Shown here piece by piece: positions 29,200-41,029 of a stretch of 64,000 bases of DNA (the first letter of the stretch is position 1; each line of letters opens with the position of its first letter). The notes beneath the pieces were generated by a model that ran no database searches, was not told the DNA's origin, and was given only the letters and a program-made list of their open reading frames with translations. The stretch is from contig CM068370.1 in NCBI GenBank assembly GCA_034769895.1, positions 43,202,844 through 43,266,843 of the forward strand, in the 5' to 3' direction. A program made the translations under genes and the position numbers. This DNA is from Magicicada septendecula. Lineage: Eukaryota > Arthropoda > Insecta > Hemiptera > Cicadidae.

Positions 29200-31066
29200 C
29201 GCCACCCTTTTCAGTAACGATATAAATTATTGTATTTAAATTAATTTATAATGCTTGTGTGCATGGTAACGAAAAACTAAAGACACCAAAATGTGTGGTT
29301 AAAAATAACGAACAAGTGTATACAAAATTGTGAAAAACGAATGAAAAGTGTAATGATAGGAAGCTAAAAATCAATAGTAATCAGAGTAAGTAAGATAAGG
29401 AAAAACGGTTTGTGCATGATGAAAACATAGAAAGTGCCGATCGAATGCATATCGGATAGTGTGCCAAAGACTTCGCAATTCGCGAAGACGAGCAAATTAA
29501 GTGTAACAATAAAGCGTGGGTTAAGAGTGACGCTCTCGACACTTTCAAACATGCAGAATATTGTCGAGACATGATTTTTGCGCCTTGGGTATAAATACGG
29601 GAACGCGCAAACATCTTTTTTTTCTCGTCAGACCATCATAGGGGCCGGAGGCTATGTCCAACAACTAGAACTTCTAGAATTGATTGACAACCATGGCAAC
29701 CAAAGTATCTACGTAGAAACAACAACTACCGTAGATCAACCACAAGCAGAAACCAGAGTCTTCAAGTCTGTACATCCATTCGAGTGAGCAGTTGGAACCA
29801 GAGGCCATGACCAAGAACGAGAGAATCCAATGAACCAGAGTACGAGAGACTACAAGACTCCTAGAATACCCGACTCCAGGACTTCCAGGACCGTAGAGGA
29901 TCATCCGTATCCAGGACCGAAGAGGAGACGATTCAGATGTACCACACAAATAACAAGGTGACAAATAACCATGCATTTATAAGAAACCGACACCGAATCA
30001 AAAGACTTTAAATATTAAAGAGAAAAAGAATAAACAACTCGATTCTAAGATGAGTCAAGTAACTGTATAATTGTAGATATGTCTTGTTTGTACATTAAGT
30101 ACAGTAACATGAAAGACTGAGTAACGATAAGAGTTAGCAGCAACTGTAATTTAAAATATAAATTGTTAGTAGTAAATAACGAACTTTTCAGAGAAATTAA
30201 TAGAAAGCTATGCATATGCAGTAACAAAGAGAAATAATTAATATATAAAAAAAAGAGTTAGATAATTAAAAAAGTAGATAATCATTAAGATAATTGAGCT
30301 AGCTGAGAGCAGTATAGAAAATTTGTAACAATGTATTAGCAATAAGATTTTATAATATGTTTTTGTGTCAAGTAAGACTACGAATTATACGTAGTAGGTA
30401 CGTACAAATACGAATCATTTGGAATCGTAAAATAAATAAGAAATTAACGTGTAATCTGAGATTGCAAATTACCCGTAATAAATATGTCAAAATACTAATA
30501 AGTTTCTAAACCGCAAAACAAATAAAAAAAGAGTGTTAATAAAAATTGAAATGATTTATAATCCAATCAAATAAGAATTATTATTGTTATGATTACAACC
30601 TTCATTCTTGCACACACACGAATTTAATGTGATGTAATGTACATAAATTTTTAACACAGATCAATAAATAAACGCATTAAAATCGTTGTGATGTTGTAAT
30701 ATATATAAAACCGAATTATTCAGAAGAAGAATCATTAGGATGTTTAGCTGAAAAACAAAGAAATATGAATATATATTTTGGTAAATGTGATAGCGTTACG
30801 TTGCTTGGAAACTTGGTTTGGCAAGAGAAAGAAGAAGTAAAGAAAGTAGAATAGAGTATATTTAGTCACTTTATCTCTTTATTTATAAGCATAAATTACG
30901 GCTTCATCAAATTAAAAATTTAATATTAATATCACTAAATTTGTAAACAATACTCGATAAACTCATTTAGGGAACAAAAACATTCTTATTTTAAACAAAA
31001 ATATTCTTTAATAAAGAATCACTGCTCTTGATATGATACTAATGTAGTTACGTAATGTAGAAAAAG
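29200..31066. other. No gene recognised; one TATA-bearing segment
   Basis: Mostly AT-rich. Around 29588 there is GGGTATAAATACGGG, followed by a less AT-rich stretch to about 29990 with a 69-codon frame (29578-29787) of no known family. It might be part of an unrecognised LTR or a promoter. Nothing supports a gene. Confidence 0.35.
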
Positions 31067-31632
31067 TGTTACGTAATCCAGAACGTTCTACATGATTCTC
31101 GAATATTCCAGCTGTTGTAATGTGTGTGTGCGTACATAATGCTGCTACTTTGCGGTGAAAGACAATTACGCGTCAACTATCGAGTCTGTACTAGACCGTA
31201 CCGGGCAGCGCAGTGTGTTCAAGGACACTGTTTCTAGTGGATTTTAGAGAGCGCCTGTTTGTTTAACAAGTCATTGAAAGTGACAGATTATTGTGGAAGT
31301 CAGCGGGATATAAATACAGCCATTCAGCGACGGTCAAGTTAGTTATTGGCCGGCGATTACACGTGCGTTTGAGTGGCGATTTACACAGTGCGGTTCGAAG
31401 TATTGTGGCGAAGTGTTATGTGTTTTATAATCGTGCGGGACAATTGTAATACAATTGTGTTTTGTATTAGTTGACATTTTATTGCGTGTGAACAATTTTT
31501 ATTTGATTTGTTGTAAGAGACTGTGTTGTTAATTACAAACTGTTTAATTGTGATAATTAAAGCTGCTGATTAGTGACTTAATTGGTGTCTTGTATTTTGT
31601 TTCCCACTATACCATATGACGATCAGTTGAGA
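31067..31632 (+). mobile_element. LTR copy 2 of the gypsy-type family (3' end lost)
   Basis: Starts TGTTACGTAAT and follows copy 1 throughout (GACAATTACGCGTCAACTATC, TATAAATACAG, GTGATAATTAAAG, ACCATATGACGATCAG). It breaks off at about 31632 before the terminal CA, so no TSD can be checked. No internal element sequence follows. Confidence 0.75.
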
Positions 31633-31904
31633 AGAGATCATGCATGCAACGAAAGGATCGTAAAACTCATGGAAGTGAAAGCAACAACACTAAAAACATG
31701 GAATGTAGGGAGCTTATTTAGTAGGGATATGTTAATAATGTGGGGGACGACCCTCTCTGAGCAAGCCTTAAATTATAAACACAAGACAAGAGAAAAATCT
31801 TTGATGCTGTACCGTATATGCATTCCAAAATATTTTAAAATAAATGTAAATATATGTATATTTTAAATAGTTAAAATGAAATAAAATATACCTAATATAA
31901 TATA

Positions 31905-32443
31905 TTATTGCAATGTATAATTTAAAGTATTTCAAAAAACTGCATTTCAGCACTCTGAATCTTACCGCTTTCCTTTTTTGTCACAATTCACGCCTCACTT
32001 GCATAAATCAATGTGCGTTTTGCAATTGTCTTATAAAATTTAATCATTTTGCTGTTACTTGTTTTATTTCCAAGATTCCTATGAATAGTACCACAAATAT
32101 TCCTAAATTTATTTACCTTCTCTCTTGTATCATATTCAGATGCATAGCTTACCGCACAGCCGAGATATCTGAAACGGCTCACTTGTTCTAAAGTGCTGTT
32201 GTTTATAACTATCTTAGTCCTCACTGGATATTTACCTTTACCGGCCATGGTTTTAGTCTTTTTCACTGAAATTGTTAGTGAGTACTCTCTTTTCACTTCT
32301 TGTAATTGAAACGTAGCTCTTTTTAAATCATCCTTATTTTCTTGAATAATAACTATGTCATCTGCATATAGCAGAGAGCCCATAGAAATTGATTTGTTAA
32401 GCTTTATTCCCAAAGTCACTCTGGATTTCCATGCTTTCAACAT
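31905..32443 (-). pseudogene. LINE family H, RT palm and thumb
   Basis: Minus strand: MLKAWKSRVTLG, then SISMGSLLYADDIVIIQENK with the catalytic YADD at about residues 26-29, TISVKKTKTMAGKGK, VSRFRYLGCAVS, and KMIKFYKTIAKRTLIYASEA. Open for 151 codons. It ends where the tail present at 1-250 would follow. Both edges are truncated, and a (TA)n run is at the upper edge (32447-32464). Confidence 0.8.
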
Positions 32444-32489
32444 GTCGTCATATATATATATATATTGTAAGTAGACTCTTACTTGTCTT

Positions 32490-32655
32490 AATTAGCCCCA
32501 AGTTGCTGGTGCCAATTATGTAATAATCTTACCCTGTGTATATACCTTTTGGGTGTACGTAGTTTGCCCCAAGTTGTTGGTGCCAATTATGTAATAATAA
32601 ATCTGTATCTCTTAATTAGCCCCAAGTTGTTGGTGCCAATTTTGTAAGTAGACTC
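32490..32655. repeat. Three copies of a 32-bp motif
   Basis: GCCCCAAGTTGTTGGTGCCA plus ATTATGTAA occurs near 32497, 32568 and 32617, separated by unequal spacers. TGTAAGTAGACTCTTA flanks the group on both sides (about 32465 and 32643). The GGTGCC word and TGTAA ends recall an LTR/primer-site junction, but nothing else supports that. Confidence 0.5.
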
Positions 32656-32660
32656 TTATT

Positions 32661-33119
32661 GCTAGAATAAATAATCAACTCCTTATTTTTCTTTTTCGAA
32701 TTCCATTATTTTTATTTACTCTTTTCGAAACTCATTTCTGTTGTAGAGCATGACAAATTTCAATCTCAGGGTTCATGTATAAGTCATGTCAAAGTATAGT
32801 ACATAAGTCGTAAACATATCATAAAACATAATATTTATAAATAATGTTTGGTAATTAGGTGTTGTTGATGTATGTTGTGTAGCAGTGGGTTCTTTGGATC
32901 ATACAAAAGAACAAATGAACATACTAATAATTATTTGTGTATCAATATAATTCACTGTTATAAAGTTTATGTTGTTTTTGTGATAGTAATTTCGCTGTGA
33001 CTCGATCTTTAAATGTAGTAATGTTTTCAAATATCTTGGTTGTCTATTAGGAGAGATCTCACCCTGTAACTGTATTCCAATAATACAGGCAAATACGATT
33101 CACTCGCATCTTTCGTATT
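32661..33119. other. No gene recognised
   Basis: AT-rich spacer. Confidence 0.4.
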
Positions 33120-33672
33120 TATTATATTTTTGACAAAAGAGAAAAGACCAAAGTCCTGGTCTGTAGTCGGAAGGAAGAAGATCCAGTCAGAATAACTCTT
33201 GGAAATAATGTTCTCCACCGCAGTTAAAGAATATAACTGTCTAGAAAGTAAAATTCACAAGTGATGGACGTAGCAGTAAGTAAGTTGTAAGCAGAATTAA
33301 CCAGGCTAAAATTTCTTTCAATAAACAAGAAAAACCTCTTCACTTCAAACATATCAGCCTAAAAATAAGGAAGAATCTAGTAAAGACATACGTGTGGAGT
33401 GTTGCCCTGTACGGAAGTGAATCTTGGACAATTGGAGAACCAACGACAAGTGGGTTGGTTAAGAGAATAATAGAAGGAAAAACTGAACGGAAGAATCACA
33501 GAGGACGACCCCGTTTAGACTACATGAAACAGCTTATGGTCGATACGAACTGCACATCATATTGTAAGTTAAAAAGAAAAGCAGAAAAGGTGAAGAATGG
33601 TGAGCTGCTGCCAACCAGCCTATGGGCTGCTAACCTAGAAGAAGGTTCATTGAATCTAACTAACTTACAATA
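33120..33672 (+). pseudogene. LINE family E, plus-strand fragment
   Basis: Plus strand continues the region seen at 18310-19270: KTKVLVCSRKE-like start, then NKKNLFTSN, TYVWSVALYGSESWTIGE (near 33380-33440) and RGRPRLDYMKQLMVDTNCTSY with KRKAEK at the end. Interrupted, with a deletion of the WxxR block between TIGE and LVKRIIEGK. Confidence 0.65.
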
Positions 33673-34073
33673 ATATCTTGTAACGAATGATCATTCTAAT
33701 ACATACAGCTTTAAATTATACCTTAGTTTCCTTATAAAAAAAAACAAAACAAAAGTTACAAAATTTGATATGCCAAACCCAAATATTAAGTAAATTTTGC
33801 TTACGTGATTTCAGTATTGGTCTTTTGTTGAAAACTGACAACCTAATTTTACGTGCAGTTTTACTTTTATCATACTTTCCACTGTTACAGTTATATTTAA
33901 AGATATTTTAAAAGTCGTCATCAATTATAGATCTTAACATTTATTTTCTAAAGTTCTAAAAAGAAAGACACGGGCTACTAAAGTCTTTCTATTTTATAAA
34001 ATGCACTGCTTCTTTTTATTCCTATAAGATTAGTTATTTACTGAATACTAAATAACTAAATATTTATTTATTT

Positions 34074-34290
34074 ATTTTTGTATCGGTCATCCAAGGACGA
34101 CATGCCAAATTCAATTTTTTTCTTTGTTCTTTCTTTGCCTCCAATATTCTTTCATCTTTTCACTGTGTCTCTTCTTCCTGTCTTCAGTCCACTTTGAACC
34201 TGCGTTTTTCTCTCTCCTTCCCTGAACTCCTTCCATTTTTAGCACTTTCGCCCGAAAAACGTCTCTTTCAATTGCTATAATAATTTAATT
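34074..34290 (-). pseudogene. LINE family F copy 2, 3' end
   Basis: Starts TTTGTATCGGTCATCCAAGG, the reverse of the family F 3' end, and runs on with about 80% identity to 59611-59830. Severely truncated. Confidence 0.6.
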
Positions 34291-35234
34291 TATTTATTCA
34301 TTACATTTGTCATACATTTCTTCAACTTAATTTAAATACCTAACTTTTTGTAAGTTTATTTAACTACTTTAGTTATTTCATAAGTTAATTGAATATAATC
34401 AAATAATTGTCAGTATCATACCATAAAATTTCTAAGGTGTAAATCTACGTACGCACTTTAGAAGTTGCAATTTAAAGTCAATCATAATTAGATTACTTGT
34501 ATAAATTAAAGGAAATATTATACGGGTGTGTGGTATAGTATAGTGATTTGTTAAAGAGGAAAATAAACTATCGAGTGGTAGAGACATCGATTCTCCAAAC
34601 ATTAATAACACTCCAGTTAACCAAAAACGCTCGTATTTAGTATCGAGTGTCCGATTTGAGTGGTCGCCACACAATTTAAACACTTGTCACTACATACCAC
34701 ACTGATACCTCACTTGTATCTGTTTTGGACGGATTAATGCGAAACATTTATATACAGTAAGCTAGCCAGGTCCCTTGTTATTTAGCGTTCTTTACGAAGT
34801 GTTTTGAAATTTGCGTCATCCTGACGTAAAAAACGACAGATTCACACAAATAATATGCTACTACACAAACTAACTTACTTATTATAAATATTTTAAAATA
34901 ATATTGTTACATCTGACAACGCAATAACCGAAAGTACTCGACAAAATTTACCTTGTTTTGAGAGAGACGAAGCCCGTTTTCAAAACGTTGAGCTGACAAA
35001 TTTCTATACAAATAACAAATTCGACATTGGCCAAACTGAGAAAAAACTACTCGATAGATTCCTTCAACACAGCAAGCATTTTTAAAACCAAATATTTATG
35101 AATATAATTTAGCCACGCATTGTCTAAATAATAATAGTCAATATCCAGACATTAAAAATGTCCAGAAATTGTTGAAATATAAATATACGGGAAAATCTTA
35201 ATATTTACAAGCACAAAAACATTTTTTTTGGTGG
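34291..35234. other. No gene recognised
   Basis: AT-rich; the 83-codon minus frame at 34432-34683 has no motif. Confidence 0.4.
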
Positions 35235-35565
35235 ATTTAATTACGGCTGGAGCCGCTTCTTGCATCCTAGCTTCCACTGGCGCCGGTCTAAGGAGTCCTG
35301 TTCTGTAAGTCCTCTTGCATTCGTTGCATCTTCGACGTCCATTTTCTATGAATGTTTAGGTCTTACTTTTTTTCTTCTAGAGGGTGGAGTCCATTCCCAT
35401 ACCTTCCTTCCTTGGCCATCTCTCATCCGACATTCTTTTTAGGTGTCCGAACCAAATTCAATCTTCTTGCTTCTATTGTTCCTATAATGTCAATGTCGAT
35501 TCCCATCGCTTGTCTTATCTCTACATTCCTCACTCTATATAGTCTAGTCACAATAACAATAATTT
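35235..35565 (-). pseudogene. LINE family I, ORF2 C-terminus
   Basis: Minus strand: VRNVEIRQAMGIDIDIIGTI, EARRLNWFGHLKRMSDERWP, WEWTPPSRRKK, NARGLTEQDSLDRRQWKLGC. This is the WFGHLxRM and RRxWRLG end of a LINE common in insects. Truncated at both sides. Confidence 0.75.
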
Positions 35566-36189
35566 ACTAATTAAAGAATAAACTCAAGTAAAGACAAAAC
35601 AAGATGATCTATTTGAAATTGTAAATTTTCAAAATTAATGAAATGTGAATATTTAATGTTTCCAATAACCGTCAAAACAGCTGATTAAGTAAACAAACAT
35701 TAAAACTATCGATAATATAAATTGAATTAAATCGGTTTCGTTTTTCATATTAAAACAAATTTGACTTTCCGTTAGCTTGTGTATTGAAATTGAATTATTT
35801 CAACTATTTGTTAATTCATTTATAAACACCTGAGAATACTGATATATTTAGTGAAACATAGTCAGATGAAATGAAACAATTAAAATACGTTACAATTACT
35901 TGCAGAAAACTTATATTTGATAATGTATATGTTACCGGCAAAGTATGTAATCAGGCATTCTATAGAATACCTAGGCATTTTAGACAATGCCTGAATCCAG
36001 CCGGCAAAGTATGAAATAAAACACATTTCATTCATTTCCTAGGCATTGTATAGAATTCCTAACGTCTTCTAGGTAATGTATAGAAGACAAAGTGTGCTCT
36101 ATGGTTTCATGTCACAACATGTATCCCCCCTCCGTCACCCCGTACCACTGTACGCGCCTACCTCCAGCTGATCTTTAGTAACGTCCGAG

Positions 36190-36930
36190 ATGTCGCAATC
36201 ACGTGCTGAGTCTAGTGCTAATGACCGCGTTGCTGAAATGCGAGTTCGATTTGACGTTGACATATCTCAGCTTCGAAGATTTAGTGCTAAAAACTGTATT
36301 TTTCTCAGTGATGGTGACTATCGTAAGCTAGTGTTGGACGTGCATGCTGCTACGAAGAAAGAACAGAAGGACCCATGGGATTACTGGCTACTGAATAGGT
36401 ACGATGTTATGCTTGTTGAAAATAAAAGCAAACTAATTCATCCCCACAAGCAAGGTGATAATGCTATTCAGTTTTATGTTAGTGATACGGAGTTGTTTGA
36501 TGTACTGCATGAAGCCCACTTAGCGATAGGGCATGGAAGCAGAGACAGAATGTTAAAAGAACTTTCTATTAAGTATAAAAACATTACACGTCATGATGTT
36601 GAACTATGCCTTCATTTGTGTGAGCCTTGTCAAAAAAAGCAAAAAGGTGTAAAAAAGAGTATAGTCGTAAATCCAATCATTTCATCCGAGTTTAGCTCTC
36701 GTTGCCAGGTTGACCTCATCGATTTCCAATCCCACCCAGACAGAGATTTTAAGTTTGTTATGGTTTATCAGGACCATTTAACCAAATTTGTTGTCCTTCG
36801 GGCCCTCAAAACAATGACTTCTGAAGAAGTTGCGTACAACCTCGTTGATATTTTTACGCTATTTGGAGCTCCGTCTATTTTACAGTCTGATAACGGTAGA
36901 GAATTTTCTAGTCAAATTGTAAATAATTGA
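36190..36930 (+). pseudogene. Ginger transposase, N-terminal part (KRBA2-like integrase)
   Basis: 246 codons. Residues about 107-147 form an HHCC zinc module (HEAHLAIGH, then LCEPC), as in retroviral-type integrases. The DDE core begins RCQVDLIDFQSH (Asp about 175), followed by FVMVYQDHLTKFVVLRAL and GAPSILQSDNGREF (Asp about 234). These residues cut and join transposon ends. Similar proteins are annotated in animals as KRAB-A domain-containing protein 2-like, domesticated or mobile Ginger derivatives. The frame stops at VNN because one base is missing near 36929, and the sense continues in the next frame. The Met at 36190 precedes a plausible N-terminus. Confidence 0.85.
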
Positions 36931-37433
36931 AAGAATATTGGCCTTCATTAAAAATTGTTCATGGTAAGCCCCGTAATTCACAAAGTCAGGGCAGTGTCGA
37001 ACGGGGAAATCAAGACATTGAAAATATGATTGCAACTTGGACTCAAGATGAGGAAACCAACCAATGGAGTGAGGGCGTACGGTTTGTTCAGTTGATGAAA
37101 AATAGAGCCTTACACTCAGGGATCAAACGATCACCATATGAAGCTCTGTTTGGATGTAAAGTTAAGGTAGGGCTTACTACATCCTTGATTCCCCATGATG
37201 TGTTAGATACTCTTGAAAGTGAAGAAGATCTCGAACAAGTCATCAACAATATACAGACTATACAAGTTACCGATACCGGCATAACTGAATCTATCGACCC
37301 TACCATGCCTAACCTAATTCAGGCAACAGAACATGCAAGAACTTTAACTGTAAGCATTGATCCTGTAGAGCATTCTAGCGCAGCCAAAACCACCGACCCA
37401 AATCACCCTTTAGACGCAGCCCAAGAAGCCTGA
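36927..37433 (+). pseudogene. Ginger transposase, catalytic Glu and C-terminal region
   Basis: Continues the integrase in the next frame: EYWPSLKIVHGKPRNSQSQG, then SVERGNQDIENM with the third catalytic residue (Glu about 25). The Asp-to-Glu distance, counting across the break, is about 36 residues as expected. GIKRSPYEALFG follows. After residue about 90 the sequence is low in motifs and ends at a stop at 37433. The assigned start (TTG) is only the resumption point, not a real initiation site. Confidence 0.85.
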
Positions 37434-37655
37434 CCAAATCCGACAACGGCATGCTGTGTTCGTTCAAACGAAACGTTTGGTTCTGAAAAATGTGTAGAGT
37501 GCTGCAGAGATACGCATAGCACGTGTGGACACTAGTGGCAATAGTGGAGATAAGTGTGACGGTGGCGAGAAGCTGTGTACTCTCTGCTTAAAAGCAAAAA
37601 TGCAACTGTAGGAAGAAAAAGATCAAAATAATTTCTAGAACTTCAGACAAAAAAG
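37434..37655 (+). pseudogene. Ginger transposase, Cys-rich linker
   Basis: Shifting plus frames give VRSNETFGSEKCVECCRDTH and STCGH, later KLCTLCLK, resembling the CxxC..H..CG..C zinc finger between integrase and tail of KRBA2-like proteins. Two stops interrupt it. Confidence 0.55.
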
Positions 37656-38069
37656 GTGAAATCTGATTCTGACAAAAAATTTCCTCCAGCTCTTGTGGGC
37701 GCGTTTGTTGGTGTTCCAATTCCTGAAGTAGACAAGGGGCGGGGAGATCTTCGAAACATCCTAGCAATCGTCGTGAGTGTGACAGAAGACGGATTTTACA
37801 AACTGGGAACCACTAACGGATTGTTAAAGCAGTTGTACACAAGATCGCAGTTCACTGTATGCCCAAGACCACTAATGGAGGTTGAAGATGTTCCTGGACA
37901 AGAAACAGGACTTCATTCTGCTGCTACTGCCCAATCATCAGGATCCGGACAAGGGTTCGTAAAAGGTGTGTGCAAGACTAAATGTCAAAACAAAAAATGT
38001 AAATGTGTAAAAAATGAAAGAAAGTGTACTTCAAAATGTCACAGCTCTCTGTCTTGTTGTAATAAGTAG
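37656..38069 (+). pseudogene. Ginger transposase, C-terminal domain
   Basis: 137 codons, TTG or later start. PPALVGAFVGVPIPEVDKGR, RNILAIVVSVTEDGFYKLGT, LKQLYTRSQFTVC, then a Cys-rich end KTKCQNKKCKCVKNERKCTS with about ten Cys. This matches the tail of KRBA2-like proteins (metal-binding CxCxxxxxxC clusters). It ends at a stop 420 bp before the right terminal repeat. Confidence 0.75.
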
Positions 38070-38489
38070 AGTATATTACATATATTTAGAATTAATAAAC
38101 ACCAATAACATCTAATGTATTTTTTAAAACCAGATTGGTTAAAAAACGTTCTTATACAGTATAATTTTAATAAAATAGTATCTGAACATAAATAAGTAGA
38201 GAACAGATAATCTCAAAATGTCAAAGTTCTCCTCTGTGTAAAATTAAAACAATTATGTGTGATTAGTAATAATATGTTTTCATTTTGAACTAGTAACCTT
38301 ATTTTACACTTTGCCTAAAGAATCACTGCCATTATATAGAATGCCTAGGCAATGTACAGAATGCCTAGGAAAAGTATAAAAAACATTTGAAAAGTGTTCT
38401 ATTATATACTTTGCCTAAAAACTCCAGGCATTGTATGAAATGCCTAGGTATTCTATAGAATGCCTGGATTACATACTTTGCCGGTAACA

Positions 38490-38984
38490 TATATAATGTA
38501 TAATGTATATTGTATAATGTATATTTAAATACGCAGCGCGATAGTGTATCTAGTATTGGTTCTAGGTCTCAGGGGGGGGGGGTCAAGTCGGCTTCTTAAA
38601 AAAGAAAAAAACAAGTTAAGACTAACCGATACAACTATTTTCAGAGTGGGTGAAAAACGTGTGATTACATCCTGAAATGTATCCCATTAAAGGTAACGGC
38701 AGCCTAATACCCATTAAAAATACGCGTTATTGAAATATTGGTTACATTATTGACTGAATTGAATTTCCTCGTATTTTATACATTTCAAACGTATGCGCAA
38801 ATGATATGCAATAAAGCTGTTTCCATATTTAAGAAAGAGCTACTTCCATATTAGCAGTAGTGATACAGCTGAAAAATAATAAAACACCCTACACATTAAG
38901 AGAGTAAAACATTCCTCGTCAACCATCTGGGGAAGGGGAGATCCGGTCCCGTTCGTCCACCCAGTATATACGCCCCGTTATACG
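38490..38984. other. No gene recognised
   Basis: A run of ten or more G lies at 38573-38582; otherwise AT-rich. Confidence 0.4.
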
Positions 38985-39478
38985 CATTTAATGGGAAGAA
39001 AAGACTGCTGTGTGCGGCAAAATCAATAAGAATTTAAGGAAAAGGTTGGCCAAATGTTATGTGTGGAGCGTTGCTTTATATGGTGCAGAGACATGGACAC
39101 TGAGGAAGGAGGATGAGAAAAGATTAGAAGCATTTGAGATGTGGGTCTGACGAGCAGTGGAAAAAAAGTGAGATGGGTTGATAAAGTAAGGAGTGATGAA
39201 GTTTTAAGAAGAATAGGGGAAGAGGTAAGAACCCTGAAGGAAATAGAAAATAGGAATAGGAATTGATTAGGCCATTGTTTAAGAAGAGACTGCTTGCTTA
39301 CAGCTGCCATGGAGGGTGTGATAGAAGGGGAAAAAATAAGAGTGCGTAGAAGAATGAAGTTAATAGATAGCATTAAAATCAGAGGGTCTTACGAAGAAAC
39401 GAAGAGACTGGCATGCGATAGGACAGCTTAGAGAGCTTTTACCATTTGAAGACCTGCCTTAGGGCAGAACATCAAATA
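38985..39478 (+). pseudogene. LINE family B copy 3, C-terminus
   Basis: Same region as copy 1: CYVWSVALYGAETWTLRKED, RLEAFEMWV, VRWVDKVRSDEVLRRIGEE, then RRRMKLIDSIKIRG, the hairpin CTGCC-TTAG-GGCAG and CATCAAATATATAT. Stops and frameshifts present. Confidence 0.75.
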
Positions 39479-40111
39479 TATATATACACGCAGGAATCCC
39501 ATACGAGCAATGATTGCGAGTTAAAGTTTATAGAAAAGTGTTATCTGTATGCAAATTGCATCTACACAATACACTGCAATGTTTGTTCAATAATTGCTTG
39601 AGTCCGTGAATTCATATCACTTCGTGCACGTAAGTAGCTCCATATAAATACGATAGTGTCATAAACATTTACGAAGGGAATACATTTGTTGTTGTAACTG
39701 CAACTGTAATTCATACGACGTCATTCTAAATGTATGTTAATCTTACATCGTGCAGTTCTGACACACACGGTGTAATGTTCAAAGCAATAAACTTGTCCCG
39801 TATCTGCAGAGCTCATGTCAAACTAAGACACGCAAACGTAACACGTACAAGTAACCCGCTTCCCTACAATAAATACACTTAATGACAGCTGCCGAGAATT
39901 GCAGACTTGACGAACTACAGCTGACACATGTTTAAACATAACATATTTATCACGAAAGTTAGATGTACAGTCATCACAACAACAGAGTCGTAATATGTTT
40001 ATTATTCATCATGAAAAGTAATTTGAAAATATGCAACTCGTCCGGCGCTATGAATAATAAATTGACACCTGTGGAAGTAAACAATAAATTTTGTTATGAC
40101 TGCTGCATATA
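39479..40111. other. No gene recognised
   Basis: No motif-bearing frame. Confidence 0.4.
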
Positions 40112-40875
40112 CAGGGTGTCCCGGGAGGAGAGGGAAATAATTTGAGAAATGGTTCTATAGTGTAAAAGAAGAAAAAAAGTTCATATAAACATATGTCCGA
40201 TCTGTTGTTTCTTATGGTTTTTGACCTGAAAAATCGAATAAAACAGGTCGCAGAACTGTATCTCCCATAAGTTTCATGATATCCGACGTAAAACAGAAAA
40301 ATCTTTGCCTAAAAACAAATTTTGGAAAATTGGAAACAATTGGAATTTGTTGTTGATTTTTATTGACTTTATTTACACCATTTTTCTCAGAATTAAATTC
40401 TAACCTAAAACATGTTTTTAGGTTAGACGTACAATAACTTTGTTAAATGACTAATACATGCATAAAAGTTAAAAACAAAACTTGTAAAAAATTAATTCTG
40501 AGAAAAATGGTGTAAATAAAGTCAATAAAAATCAACAAAAAATTCCAATTGTTTCCAATTTTCCAAAATTTGTTTTTAGGCAAAGATTTTTCTGTTTTAC
40601 GTCGGATAGCATGAAACTTATAGGAGATACAGTTTTGCGACCTGTTTTATTCGATTGTTCAGGTCAAAAACCATAAGAAACAACAGAATTCGCCCCTTCC
40701 CAGAATTTCAGAAAGTCTTCATTTACCCGGGGGAACCGAAACCCGGGCGAAATCTTTCGCTAGCCGTAACTCGCTTACAAAGCGTTTCCGGACATATGTT
40801 TATATGAACTTTTTTCTTCTTTTACACTATAGAACCATTTCTCAAATTATTTCCCTCTCCTCCCGGGACATCCTG
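40112..40875. mobile_element. Long-TIR foldback element
   Basis: Ends CAGGGTGTCCCGGGAGGAGA and TCTCCTCCCGGGACATCCTG, flanked by TATA on both sides (TA or TATA target). Arms 40112-40398 and 40491-40875 are nearly identical inverted copies around a 92-bp centre. The right arm holds about 105 extra bp (about 40686-40791, ATTCGCCCC..TTTCCGG), presumably lost from the left arm. No protein. A non-autonomous DNA transposon of unassigned superfamily. Confidence 0.75.
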
Positions 40876-41029
40876 TATATTACAAATCGTATGGTAAAAA
40901 TGACGCTGCCGTGTTACGATTTAATACAAGAATTGTTCAATAGAAATACGTTTAGAGGCTGTAAAGCATTTTTTATTCAACGATTTTAAAAGAAGTCTCC
41001 ATTAGCATTAAGGTATGAGTCCCACTATT

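Larger units (their letters stand above)
35930..38489 (+). mobile_element. Ginger-type DNA transposon, nearly complete
   Basis: Terminal inverted repeats of at least 50 bp: TGTTACCGGCAAAGTATGTA at the left and its complement at the right (TACATACTTTGCCGGTAACA). Flanked by TATA on both sides (35926-35929, 38490-38493), a 4-bp TSD as in Ginger elements. TG..CA ends and a gypsy-like integrase fit that family. Near both ends AGGCATT / AATGCCT words repeat several times. At 2.56 kb it encodes an integrase-type transposase in three pieces. The only clear lesion in the catalytic part is one missing base at about 36929. Confidence 0.85.

Noticed and set aside
28851-29205. Open frames rich in TH and IY
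   Set aside because: They are translations of (GT)n and (TA)n runs.
29578-29787. 69-codon frame after a TATA-like box as a small gene
   Set aside because: No homology recognised, no splice or poly(A) evidence; left as unassigned.
39023-39373. 116-codon minus-strand frame
   Set aside because: Antisense of LINE B copy 3.
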